From: Glandiceps talaboti
Taxonomy: Eukaryota > Hemichordata > Enteropneusta > Spengelidae
DNA: 64,000 bases
Reading direction: 5' to 3'
Assembly: GCF_964340395.1 (NCBI RefSeq)
Contig: NC_135556.1
Span: 5,945,501-6,009,500, forward strand
A model generated the notes under the pieces. That model had not been told where the DNA came from and ran no database searches. It was given only the letters and a program-made list of their open reading frames with translations. The position numbers were made by a program, and so were the translations under genes. Each line of letters starts with the position of its first letter. Within the stretch, counting starts at the first letter, position 1. This document shows, in pieces, positions 1 to 11,586 of the stretch.

Positions 1-470
1 CTGGAATATTTCCACCTTGCTTATCCAATACTGGAACAAGAACAGTATTATAATCACCTCCTATAACAAAATTAAAAGTTACCCTGTTGGAGAGCCAAGC
101 GGCTAAATCAGTAAAAAACTCAATTCTGTTCTTGACAACATTGGGGGCATACATGTTGACAAGAGAAAATGAAGAATTTCTGAAATGACAATTAACAAAA
201 ATCAATCTACCTTCACTATCAGTAGCAATGTCCTCATTTGAAAAGAATAGAAACACCGCAACTATGTGTAGACTGAGCAAAGGCGTGAAAGATACGACCT
301 TTCCATTCTTTCTCTATTTGAGACTTTAATTCTAGTGTAAGATAGGTCTCTTGCAGCAAACCAATTTGAGCTTTTTGTTGCTTCAGCCAGTGAAAAAATT
401 TCAAACGTTTTGTTTTGTTACGAATTCCTTTAACATTAATTGAAATTATATTAACAATGTCCATTAACAC
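1..470 (-). mobile_element. LINE ORF2 fragment: L1/Tx1-like apurinic endonuclease domain, frameshifted, cut by window edge
   Basis: Read on the minus strand, 470 down to 234 encodes the N-terminus of an exonuclease-endonuclease-phosphatase domain, with the early ISINVKGIR and LLQETYL motifs typical of LINE endonucleases (the E of QET is catalytic). This frame ends at a TGA around 234-236. The homology continues in another frame from about 239 down to 1, where SLVNMYAPN and FVIGGDYN supply the following conserved blocks. A one-base frameshift therefore separates the halves and the copy is probably dead. The family cleaves target DNA for target-primed reverse transcription. The element runs off the left edge, so the reverse transcriptase is not visible. 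The start near 463-470 follows a short gap after the ORF at 533-883. Clade assignment (L1 or Tx1) is inference from the two-ORF layout. Confidence 0.85.
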
Positions 471-532
471 TTAACTAAAAAAACAGGGTTCGATTTGTCA
501 TTTTGGTACTTTGTACAAAGAGTTTGAGTTCA

Positions 533-883
533 CTATCTCTTTTTTCTGTGTTTGCTGTCAGCTTTACCTTTAAAGAAGCTTCTCAGTGCCCTCCTTCCGT
601 CAGGACTCGACCGAACATACATTTGCCTTTGTTGTCCGTTTTTCTCTGAAACATTTGCGAGGTTCGACTGCATCTGATTCTCAGAGAGTAGAGATGGGCT
701 TGTGTCCGTCTCGGCTTGTTTTCTCGCCGGCAGTTGATGTTTATTGGTCGAGGGCGTCGCATTTATCGATGGAGTCGCGATATTGACATAGGAAGAATGT
801 GCTTCATCAATCACATTTAAGTTTTCAGTTGTATTGGGACTAAAAGAAGGTGAGCGCGACCCACCTGTAGGGTTATTTGTCAC
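533..883 (-). mobile_element. Possible C-terminal part of LINE ORF1
   Basis: An open frame of 116 codons sits 63 bases upstream of the endonuclease frame on the same strand, the spacing expected for ORF1 and ORF2 of an L1-like LINE. The predicted protein is rich in S, N, P and Q, has no recognisable fold, and ends in a basic tail (FFKGKADSKHRKKR). That suits the disordered, nucleic-acid-binding end of an ORF1 protein but is not diagnostic. No zinc knuckle or RRM is visible. The copy is probably 5'-truncated near 900. It could also be unrelated random coding, so the call rests mainly on position. Confidence 0.4.
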
Positions 884-3800
884 AGTGTTCTTGACCTACT
901 TTATGCGTTGACATATACTGGTCCCAAAATTCATCCTATCTCATAATCAAGAAACCCGTACATTCGAATTTCACAATACCGTACCGCGCAGCTTTCCTGT
1001 TTGATACAACTATGCACCAATAAGATTCTGGACATGCTACACTTTAAGATAGTAAGATTGAATAAGCACAGTTTCTTGCTACATTTTACACATGCCACCA
1101 TACAGACATCAAATGAACATCACAAAGGACATTTTGCCCGCCCTTCATCGGGTGTTTGATACTGAGAAAACAATTGGCACCCATGTGTCTGCATGGAGTT
1201 GCAATACATTTAAATGGTTTATTTCATTTTAAAGACTATAAATGTAGCAAACAGTGCGCGATCTTGCTATTGAAGTGTGGCATATGCAGTTCTTTTTGGT
1301 TTCTGCCTAGTTGTACTTATCAAACAGAAAAGCTGCACGTTATTATGAAACTCATTGTACAAGACATCTCAAACTTTACCAAAGCTAGGATCATGAAGAC
1401 AAAAAAAATATATTTGACGTATCCCAAACCCGAGTGAAGGGAGCATGCGTTAGACAGAGAATGACACACATTAACAGTTTGTCATTGGTTTTCGGCTCGG
1501 AAGCTGGTTATCAAGCTGTATCACATGATAGATTCATTGATAGATTTTAGTGATTTTAATCTGGGATAAGGCTTATAAGAGGATACTTAAAACGGCATTT
1601 TTTGATATTTTTAATGATTTAAAATAAATTTACGTGAGAATTGCCCTCACTTCAATGTGACTTTTCTGATTAAGAAGTTCAATACTTTATGTCATTATTC
1701 CTGACATTTTAATCATTTTAGTGTATCGATTCTGATGTCCAGTTTTTCGTAAAAAAAGTGTCAAGTGTTGTTCGTCTTGTTACCTGTTCTTATTTTACGA
1801 ATTTTTTGTTGCTTCCACGAGCTTCCATGTATTTATTTATCTTGCCACCAGAATATCTTTGTCTCTTCATTTACATTTACATTTAGGTTGTATTTTTTGT
1901 TGTTAAACCCGTACCCGCCCAAATTTGTCTTAATTATTTGTATGTCTGGTCCATGGACTTTGATTAGTTTCTAGAGAACTATTTCCATGGCCCTCACCAG
2001 AAATTTTCTTTCTGTTGCTTTCAAAGATTGTGTAGATATGTTTTTCTTCTCTGGTGGAGTGAATTTCAATTCAATTCTATTCTTCTTAACTGTAGATTCC
2101 TTTGAAATCATTGTCTGAGGCAGATATAAATGTTGTTACGTTTCTGAGCACTGTTTATTAGTTGACGTGAATTAGTACAGATCGATCACTTTGAGTACCC
2201 CACGCCCTCCTACACAACATGCCAATGAGGGATGTCATCACATCAGACGTGTTACTGGGAACCGCGAGAATTGAGTAGATTGGAGTGTCCGCACTAAACG
2301 GTTACGAGTGTTCTCAAATTCTGTAATTTTATTCAGCATCAAACTCAAAATCTTCTGATCTATTTTGTGTTATAATTTCTTACACTTTTTTGATATTTTG
2401 CTGAGAAAAACTTATAAGAAAGATAAGAATTATTATTTATTGCAGTATTTTCATATGTAAAGTGAGTTTTGAAAGAGATAACCAAAAAAGTTGAAGATTA
2501 CGATCATGTAAATTGTTTTCACATTTGCGAAGAAATAAAAGTCCAAAAGAGATCAGAAGGTGTTACTCATACTATTTTGCTGAACTTAGATCGGTTTTTG
2601 GACTGTACATTCGCATTCATTAGTCGGGTACACGAACTGGGAATGAGAACACATAGGGAACATGTCATGTGACAGTGACTGGTTGGTTACGGTTGTGGTG
2701 GTGGTGGTGTGTGCTGGTCTCATGTTTGGAGTTGAAACTAAGTTTTCACAAAACGCCCCCCCCCCCCCCACCATTTCGAAATATGTTTAGATCACACAGC
2801 CTCCATGGATAACAATGTCATATGAATAAAACACGCCGTTTATAAAATCAAACAAAAAAGTTACAATGCCTTCTTCCTGATTGGCTCAAATATTAAAGAT
2901 GAAGTCTCCGTTTAGTCTATTTAATAATTAACCAAAACTCATCATCTTCGTCTCGTCATCATATTATAAAAGCTAGTGACAGATATGATTACTGCCCATT
3001 CACGATATACGTGAAATTGGCGAATCAGATACTAAAATTTTATAGTTAAGAATTATACAGGTTAAACAGTAATTAGATAAATTAATTCAATTGTCAAAAC
3101 ATCTTATCAATCAATACAAGTCAGCTTGTTCTTTGGGATGGGGTGACATTCTCTTTTCACACCAGTAAAAACTGTTAAGACATTTCTCAGACTGCTATAA
3201 CCATACTTTAGACCAGCTATCAAATAAGTTTGCCAGTCAAAATGATTAATTAACACAACATAACGCTGAATATGTTTATGCAAGACTGACTTGTAGGTGT
3301 TCATTTTCTGCTTCTTTTATCTTTTGAAAGTGTTGCAAAACTTTAAATTGAATAACACAATCGTGAATATCTTGAAAGCAATCACCAAGACACATGTTGG
3401 TTGACAGACTCATGAACACACACAAAATAAACGTACACGAAGACACACATATAGACACAGACACACAAAGAAAATACAAAATGCGACTTTTTATCATATT
3501 TATTTTGCATTTATTCATGAGATAAACATTTATATGTATATATCTATCTAAAACGGGCCCAAACATGTCATTCCTATATATGGACATGTTAGCTCGGTAT
3601 CATACGTTCTATTCGACCAGAAATGTGATATTTATGCGGATATTGGCGGCAACACACAGTCCTTATTACAAGTAAAAGGACTTAGAGCGCATGTCATTTT
3701 TAACTGGCTGGGGATGGGATTGCTGCTTCTCTTCTCTTCTCTTCTCTTTTCTTGGTTGCTATAATTTAATACAGGATAGACATAGGAAGTTGCAAACATT

Positions 3801-4230
3801 TGGATTAGTGATATTGTCTTGATCAAAATAATCCGTAAAGGGCAAAGCGCCACTTTTTGATAAAACTTTCTTTGTTTTAATAAAAAAAATGCAATAAAAT
3901 TGCACAAAACACAAAAGGAAATTTATGGACATGTTATTGACATGTTATAACAAAGTTTTTCATTTGTAAACGGATTCCCCCATAATATATGTTGTTATAT
4001 ACATGTTTTCTTCACTTACAATGCAATTTCTGTCACACGGGAAAAATGATGGTTGAAAGTCTGGTGATTAAAGTTACATGTGCTGAAACTGAACACTTAG
4101 TCCGTTATTGGGTGCACAGCATATACTAGCAAGAATTTGAAAGATCCAGTCAATGTTTCCTCAGATCAAAGTGGAGGGATCAATATAAAAATTGTGGTTT
4201 GACGTGTTTCCGCTTGTGGACCATGAGTAA
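884..4230. other. Non-coding stretch, no supported gene
   Basis: Short open frames here (for example 1156-1437 and 3276-3587) lack recognisable domains, codon structure or good splice context. A run of C at about 2757-2770 and simple GT- and CT-rich patches (2694-2712, 3727-3752) are the only structured sequence seen. About 30 bases near 995-1020 resemble 13088-13125 (CCTGTTTGATAYAACTA followed by CCAATAAGA), suggesting a small shared repeat. Confidence 0.6.
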
Positions 4231-4341
4231 AATCACGTGCGTAGCTAGTGGTTACATCAGCGAACCAACTCCTGGGATATGTCAGAGGATGGGGGGGGGG
4301 GGGTTACATAAACGGACCAACCCCTGGATCTTTCAGATTAA

Positions 4342-4985
4342 GGGAGCCGTCAGTAACTACAACGGGGGGGGGGTCACTTTTTAGAAACCGGTTCTCGTGG
4401 AAGAGTAGAAAATGTGATTATTGGAACGTCACATTTTACTTTAACTCATTGTATTATTCTGACTTTGCAATATTTTGTGATTCTGGCAATCCCACCGCTG
4501 CCACTGGTTCTACATCACACTGCTGCCATGGTTTTGGTTAGGGTTAGGATTAGGTACCACAATATCAGACTATCAATCACATCACTGCTGACAACCATGC
4601 AGTGAATTAATTGTCAGTTATGATATCGATGTGAGGAGAGAAGTGGTTCTCACAGGAGTAAAAAGAGAACAATTGGGTAAGATATTTAGGGATAATGTTG
4701 TGGAGATGTTGGCCTTGATAATGTTGGAAGTGTTCCCATCTGGTCTAAGGGAGTTCTTACCTTCATCTCAGCCACTTAGATCCAAACATGGGTATTAATT
4801 AATACAGTGCCTTCACACAAATTCACTATGATAGTAGTCGAAGGAACCAACCAATGCCTTTAACACTATCAATATGGTGGCAGCGGTGGGATTAAGTCCT
4901 TACAATGGATTCTAGAACTCTTGTCCTTTCCATGTTTAACAGAAGTTTAACCCGTCATGATTTTACGAAATATTTTAAGTTTTAA
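4342..4985. mobile_element. MITE family A, copy 1 (right end lost)
   Basis: Begins with GGGAGCCGTCAGTAACTAC after a TAA, matching the left terminus of copies at 51773, 56653 and 21663. The interior has the family landmarks: TCCCACCGCTGCCAC near 4490, a block with CTGCTGACAACCATGCAGTGAATTAATT near 4586-4612, and the inverted landmark GTGGCAGCGGTGGGAT near 4876-4891. No coding capacity. The right terminal repeat seen in other copies is missing, so the right limit is approximate. Confidence 0.75.
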
Positions 4986-5049
4986 GTTTTGACAATAATG
5001 ATGGGAGGTGACCCTATTGTGAAGAAATAAATTAAATTATGTTATGTTA

Positions 5050-5422
5050 ATCCTAATAAAAAAATTGTGTGGTTCCGATTACGCTCAATTTTAGCATAGT
5101 TGGAGTTGGTATATTGTTCATTTTATTTTTATTATATATTTTTTTCTCTGTGAGCGTCTAGTTCAGGTTTTCCACCTTTTTCCCCAAATGGTCTCTGTGT
5201 TGTTTATTTCTTCATATCAGATGTACAGCCATTACAGATTGGAAGAATCTAGTTTTATTTTGTGTTTTTAAGTTGATGTCACAGTTTCCGCATCCACTAT
5301 TTCTCGTGAGACTTCACAGTTTTACGATTTTATTATTTTTCTCTCGAATACGTAAAAAAAAGGTTAGGGTCGGCAGTGAAAAACTAAGTGGAACCGGAAC
5401 CAAACAATTATTTTTAGGCCTT
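5050..5422. mobile_element. MITE family B, copy A
   Basis: About 370 bp bounded by imperfect inverted termini: CCTAATAAAAAAATTGTGTG on the left and, read on the other strand, AAGGCCTAAAAATAATTG on the right, each followed by a GGTTCCG-type motif. It matches 15112-15480 in reverse orientation over nearly its full length, including TCAGATGTACAGCCATTACAG and CATCCACTATTTCTCGTGA. No open frame of note. Confidence 0.75.
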
Positions 5423-6172
5423 ATATGACAATAGTGGGATTCAAATTAATATTTGATCGGGGGGGGGGGGGCAAATGTAATGATAATAAAACAATGCGTC
5501 AAAACTACATTGCCCTTACAAATAACAGACACTAGTACTACAGGCTGAATTTCGAAAGAGGTGATCACTCTTGAAGAATTTCAGATAATTACTTTGACTG
5601 GGTTGTGCCAGTTTTATCACAATTTTTCCACTATGTATGTACGGTCAGCGTGTTTTGTGCTCTTATCTTCGTTTGCTGCATTGTTCTTCTTCTTTTGTTT
5701 TGTCTTTGTATGGTAAATAGAAAAGCCAAAAAAAAACAAACCCCACAGTGCATACATATGCAAATGCAGTATTATACCCACCTATAAATAGTTATTGTAA
5801 GAGTTCCACCAGCTGAGTGGCTACTACTGATATAACAATCACGTTTTGTTAACGTGGACATGTTTCAGTAAAGGTAGCTTTTTACTGTACTAACAATGAC
5901 GAAAAATGCGCAAAAATTTAAGACCATGTCCCTTTAACATTACAAAGCATATTATTCTATTGACGAGCTAGGATACCGATCAGCCGACTTGCCAGTTTGC
6001 GATTTCCGTTGATTCAACAGACGGATGTAGTCACTTCAAAACATTCAACTGGGTTTAGAACATCTTTTGTTTTTATGGTGGTAATTTCATGATTCTATTT
6101 CAGTCCATATTTCTCTAATATTACATAGTAGTACTGCCCCAACATGCCTGTTTTGGAAATTTTGAACGGGTA

Positions 6173-6270
6173 GTAAGGCCTAAAAATGTTTGGTTCCTGT
6201 TACCCAACCCCACCAAGTTTTTCACTATCGATCCTAAACCTTTTTGTTGCGTATTCGTGAAAACAAAAAA

Positions 6271-6315
<45 letters not shown>

Positions 6316-6317
6316 TT

Positions 6318-6348
<31 letters not shown>

Positions 6349-6655
6349 TTGTTTGTTTGTTTGTTTGTTTGTTTGTAAGTCTCGCAAGAAACAATGGGTG
6401 CGGAAACTGGCATCAAGTTAAAAAGACAATATAAAACTGTTCTTCCAATCTGTAATTGCTGTACATCTGATGAGAAGAAACCAATAACACAGAGACCATA
6501 TGGAAAACAATGGAAAACATAACTACTTGAAGAAGACTCTCACACATGAAAAATAAAATAAAATAAAAATTCTACCTACCCCACCTATTCTATTGATCAT
6601 GAAAAAATCGAGCGTAATCGGAACCCACACAATTATTTTTGTTAGGCATAATCGG
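6173..6655. mobile_element. MITE family B, copy C, carrying an internal (CTGT)n/(TTGT)n expansion
   Basis: The left end AAGGCCTAAAAATGTTTGGTTCC and the right part with TCTACCTACC and GAGCGTAATCGGAACC align with the copy at 15112-15480. The middle is displaced by a tetranucleotide tract at 6271-6376. Open frames on the minus strand here are products of the repeat and are not genes. Confidence 0.7.
6271..6376. repeat. (CTGT)n then (TTGT)n microsatellite
   Basis: About 55 bases of CTGT units with one TTTTGT interruption, followed by about 35 bases of TTGT units. It lies inside a MITE copy, so it arose or expanded after that insertion. Confidence 0.95.
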
Positions 6656-7889
6656 ACTGATGTTGGGGGGAGGGGGGAGGGAGGGAGGGAGATATCAGTT
6701 CGATCCGAACTGCTCATTGTCGACGTCACCAAACAGAAATATAAGTGTTCTAGCGATTTCCGTTTACTCTGCTTTATCGTCAAATCTTAAATGTGTGAAA
6801 AACAAGGCAGATCAATTTTGAGAATAAAAAGCAATGTATGAGTGTATGTTGGTGATACTTTCAATTCATAACAGTACTATACCAGTCTGAATGACTTAGA
6901 AAGAATAACAACTGATGTCAGAAATAAACTTTGATTGAAGCACTATAGGGTTGGTAAGGTCACGAAAAACCTAGAATTAACCACAGACGAGTATTAAAGA
7001 AGGCTTGTCTGTGAATTAGATAAGGCCACCCTTATACCTTTCTAAACGAAGTTAACACATAGACCCTCAGTACACGTACAACACATATACATGTATTTCT
7101 GTTTAAAATAGATAAGGGTTGAACTATAGCATCAATACCACGATAAATTTGCAGTCATTAATTTTTGCACACAATAGCTACGAAGTGACTGTTACGAGCT
7201 TCCTCTTTTTTTGTCTATGATTTGAATTGTATAAAAGGCCTTTTCAAGTTTCGAAAAATGACAATACTCCAATTGACACGGCTATTGACGGTGGTGACAT
7301 TAATAGCTTCATTCTTTTGATTTGAATTGCGGCAAGTCTTTCAAAAGATACACGTATACACTGATTTACTGCCATTCAACTTGAGACCAGTCCATCATAC
7401 ATACTGTCAATCATCATATCAATAGGGTTTTCCTATCTCCGCTTCTTCCTGTTTTCATCACACGTTTACATTACAATGATCTCTAAGGAAATGTGAAAAT
7501 TTGAGGAAGTTGAGACCGTAAAACATTGGATTACTCATTTTCCGTGTCCAGCTAAAACAAACTTGACAGCTAGAGGTTCAAAAGCTCTTTTCTCTATACC
7601 ACTTACACGGGCTATCAAGAAGCTTGGGGCCGGGGTTTATGTCTCTCTCACATACATGTACTTTCAAAATATCGTACCTGCACTATCTGCTATGGAAGTG
7701 TAATATTCAGAGAGTATGTGAACTGATAAAGGGGCGAAGAGGTTCTTCCCAGGTCTTCAGACCCAAACGGTTGTCATATCGAATTGCCAAAAATGTAGAC
7801 TCTTTCTAATACAAATTGTGCCAAAACACCCTTTCTTGTGGACCCTTCTCCTATGGTTGTTTGGGGAGTTATCATAATATCAACTACTG
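6656..7889. other. Non-coding stretch, no supported gene
   Basis: Apart from a G-rich patch at about 6664-6690 (GGGGGGAGGGGGGAGGGAGG-like) nothing recognisable is visible. Short open frames have no domain or splice support. Confidence 0.55.
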
Positions 7890-8635
7890 GGGTTCAGGAT
7901 TTGTTATCTATGGCATTGTAAAGACGGCGAATGAGAAAACACTTGAAACTGTGAGTCTCATCGTCCAGATAAGCTTATTTAGGTATACCGTTGTTGGCCG
8001 ACCTTAGATGGAAACACCACATCAAGAACAGCATAGCAAAGCGGAAAGATTTATGTTGTCACTTAGCCATTAATTATGTGCCAATTCTAGTTCCAATGAA
8101 TGCCTGGTGAGTGTGTATTCGGCTCTGGTGTACAGCGTAAATTACAATCTCGTTCAGTTTCAATGAGCAAACAAGTTTGACCACAGGCAAGGAAGACTGT
8201 GTTTTGATAATAGTCTAGCCACATTCAACCAAGAAACATCAGCAAAAACCTAGATAAGTAACATTTAGTGTAAGTACAACTGTAATAAAGCACAGTGGGT
8301 GGGTTTAATCAGAACTATACACTACAAACTTGAGATAGGTAGGTCGTCTGAATTTGAAGCTCACGGTTTATAGTATGGACCTGATTGTGACCACAGTTTA
8401 TTATTTACACTTATTAGACAGAGGTTACTTATCTCAGTGTTTGTTGATGTTTATTTGTTAAATATGGCTGTTATGAAACATGTTTGATCAGTGAAACTGA
8501 ATGCTAACATAATGTCCATGTAAACATCGCCTGTTAATATCGGCTCAACTCGAGATATCCTCTTCCGGCTCCTGTATAGTCTGTCAACGATGGGGAGATG
8601 CCGGTGTTGTTGGAATGTACTAGTATTTGACCGCA
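7890..8635 (-). pseudogene. Degenerate partial copy of the EctD-like dioxygenase gene
   Basis: Three collinear blocks match the intact gene at 11587-12678 on the same strand. The segment 8516-8632 gives LPIVDRLYRSRKRISRVEPI, matching residues 158-177 of the intact protein with substitutions. The segment at about 8058-8140 matches the next region (nucleotide stretch TATTCGGCTCTGGTGTA is identical). The segment at about 7903-7935 (GGCATTGTAAAGACGGCGAA) matches the codons near residues 318-328. About 380 bp of unrelated DNA (roughly 8140-8515) interrupts the first two blocks, and much of the middle, including the Fe-ligand region, is missing or unrecognisable. No open frame joins the blocks, so this is a dead duplicate. 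A processed or a tandem-duplication origin cannot be told apart here. Confidence 0.75.
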
Positions 8636-8666
8636 AAATTTAGAAATCAACTTTACAATCTTAATT

Positions 8667-8843
8667 AGTTGGTTGTATGTATGTATGTATGTATGTATGT
8701 ATGTATGTATGTATGTATGTGTGTGTGTGTGTGTGTGTGCGTGCGTGCGTGTGCGCGCGTGCAGCATGCACGTACGTACGTACGTATGTATGTATGTATG
8801 TATGTATGTATGTATGTATGTATGTATGTATCCATGCATGCCT
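8667..8843. repeat. (ATGT)n / (GT)n / (ACGT)n compound microsatellite
   Basis: ATGT units to about 8719, a GT and GCGT middle section with CACGTACGTACGTACGT, then ATGT units again. Long open frames on both strands (MYVCMYVC- and YIHTYIHT-type proteins) arise because the period is four and lacks stop codons; they are not genes. Confidence 0.95.
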
Positions 8844-8904
8844 GCCTGTTTTGTTTGTATATTTGTTTGTAAGTCTTTTTTTCTTTGTGTCTGTCTTCAA
8901 TTCC

Positions 8905-9624
8905 ATTCATTCATTCATTCATTCATTCATTCATTCATTCATTCATTCATTCATTCATTCATCCATCCATCCATTCAACCATCTATTCAGCCATCCATCC
9001 ACCCACTCCACCCACCCATTAATCCATCCATCCATCCTCCCATTCATTCATTCATTCATTCATTCATTCATTCATTCATTCATCCATCCATTCAACCATC
9101 TATTCAGCCATCCATCCACCCACTCCACCCACCCATTAATCCATCCATCCATCCTCCCATTCATTCATTCATTCATTCATTCATTCATTCATTCATTCAT
9201 TCATCCATCCATCCATTCAACCATCTATTCAGCCATCCATCCACCCACTCCACCCACCCATTAATCCATCCATCCATCCATCCATCCATCCATCCATCCT
9301 CCCATTCATTCATTCATTCATTCATTCATTCATTCATTCATTCATTCATTCATTCATTCATTCATTCATTCATTCATCCAACTATCTATTCAGCCATCCA
9401 TTCATCCATCCATCCATTAATCCATCCATCCATCCTCCCATTCATTCATTCATTCATTCATTCATTCATCCATTCATTCATTCATCCATCCATCCATCCA
9501 TCCATTCAACCATCTATTCAGCCATCCATCCTCCCACTCCACCCACCCATTAATCCATCCATCCATCCACCCAACCATCCATCCATCCATCCTCTCATTC
9601 ATTCATTCATTCATTCATCATCAA
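8905..9624. repeat. (CATT)n/(CATC)n array with higher-order repeat
   Basis: Blocks of CATT units alternate with a more complex segment containing ATTCAACCATCTATTCAGCC, a CCACCCACTCCACCCACCC stretch and CATTAATCCATCCATCC. The composite unit recurs about every 110-120 bases at roughly 8965, 9080, 9210, 9376 (partial) and 9500. The 349-residue open frame ([13 protein letters not shown]-type) is a repeat artefact. Confidence 0.95.
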
Positions 9625-11586
9625 GAATGCCATCAAAACTACCTAATGGCGCGATACAAATATTGTTGTTGTTGTTGTTGTTGTTGTTGACATTTTTATT
9701 AGGTTCGCTTTATCAAGCCTGAAATAATTTTTAAAGTAAATACAATACAAGTAAATATGTCTGCAATATTCAACACAACTAGTTAAAATAACGACAAGGT
9801 CGTTTACATTTACCAAGCGACTGATAGAGCAAACATAGTAACACTGCCTCACATACAGAAAACTTGCTGTCAATCTATGCTGCCCATAACGTATAGAGGG
9901 TTGTTGTGCCACTATTGGTCCATGCGAGGGGTTATAATTGTAAATCATTTATATATTAAGGAAAGTTTGGGAAAGAGTTAATATTATCATATTATGTAAA
10001 CATGTTTGATAAACCATTTGCATATATATATATTCTATGCAATTGTTTCTCACGCACTGTTTTTTGGCTTGTTTATGTGATACAAAAAGACAAAACATCT
10101 TATATAAATTATTGTTCTATATAAGAGAAGACAACAATACTAGAATAATCAGTGTTTGTTATTCCATATTGTTATTAGACAGTTGACAACATACGCCATA
10201 TAAACCTTTTAAAAACACATCTTAACTAAAGAAACGTCATTATTTTTACCAAGTTCAATGCATGGCTACCTTGTATAGGTGAGCTGATATAAGGAGATGT
10301 AATCAATATAAGTGAAGAAATTTATAAAAATTCACCAAACTGTGTGCATATACTGATATGATAACATAGTCTAGAGACCAGCCGTTGGGTTTGTATCTGA
10401 AACTGTCTTTACCTCACGTCAAGCTCATTGAGCTAGCTACCAAATTCAATCAAAGCCAACCACACAGTCATTAACATCATGTCTTTGTTTAAACAATCGG
10501 AGAATTCTGTCCAATGATAAGTTAGTGTTTATTGTGGACAGTTTATACATAATGTCCCAATATGGTATGTAATGTCCAAATATGGTATGTAGTGTCCAAA
10601 TATGGTATGTTTGTCAGCTCATGATGCTATTTATACACTGAGTTACATCATTCTAACAGTTAGAGGTTAACTCATTTGAGCTAGACGGTGGTAAAGAGAT
10701 CACCAGATTCAAACCCAACAGCTAGGGGGTCTCTTGATTAAGGATAATATGACTAATATGTCCTGAAAATAATTGGCGTGCCTTGATTTAGATACACAAT
10801 AAGCGATATCTATAACTGTTACGCCAATGGTACATTTTATTCTGGATATACCTTATGCATAAATTATTGTCTTCAACCAATTTTCACAATATGTATATTC
10901 CACGTACACTTTATCAAAAGACAAAAAGTTAATACAATGAAATTACGGAGAATATAAGGGTTTGGAAAACTGTGTGCTGATTTTATTGTGGACAAACGAC
11001 CGTATCAAGAGTTTTTTGTCCTTTGTGCAACATTTACATAAAATAGTTCAATGACCGTGCAATTTGACGGAACTCCCTTAAATCCTTTGTGTTATTAAAT
11101 TGACTCTAAAGATTTCGATTAAACCTGGATTTATTTCGATTTCTTGTTTGTCTATCGCACACCGAATGATTCTTCTCCACTGATTCGGTGATAGATCTAT
11201 AATTTTGCTACTTTTCACCCCTGTCAAGGGATTCAGATCAACAAGCGACACAGATTCAGAGAGAAAAAATATTTTGTAGTATAGTATCCAATTGCTATAA
11301 AAGTATAACTATATCGTGGTCGCTTATATGTCAAACGACAGTGTCTCTAGCTATAAACAATGTGAAATATCGTGGTGTTGTCATGTCTCTTGACGATGAG
11401 GATACGTGACTGTATGGATAACGTTTGTAGGAATTTGGGCAGCAATCTGGCCAATATGTAACATGGAACGTTAACTTGGAGAACTTTATACAGAAATTTC
11501 TGAGTCGTTTAGTCATTGGATAAAATAGTCCAGTTCTCGTTTCCTATTATTATCCAATCGCATGATTGCGAATGGATGAGATTCAT
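9625..11586. other. Non-coding stretch with a (TTG)n tract and a small tandem repeat
   Basis: A (TTG)n tract lies at about 9664-9689 just after TGGCGCGATACAAATA, similar in form to the (CAA)n tract at 14323-14343 read in reverse; it could be the tail of a short retroposon. Three tandem units of about 21 bp at 10549-10612 contain ATGTCCAAATATGGTATGT. No gene is seen. This stretch is 3' of the dioxygenase gene. Confidence 0.5.
10450..10650. repeat. Dispersed repeat shared with 48040-48175
   Basis: CACACAGTCATTAACATCAT, AATTCTGTCCAATGATAA and GGTATGTTTGTCAGCTCATG recur in the same order near 48047-48150. In this copy the 21-bp ATGTCCAAATATGGTATGT motif is present three times; in the other only once. 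No coding potential; class unknown. Confidence 0.65.

Noticed and set aside
8673-9722. 349-codon open frame on the plus strand
   Set aside because: It consists only of (ATGT)n and (CATT)n/(CATC)n translation ([13 protein letters not shown]) with no start context or domain.
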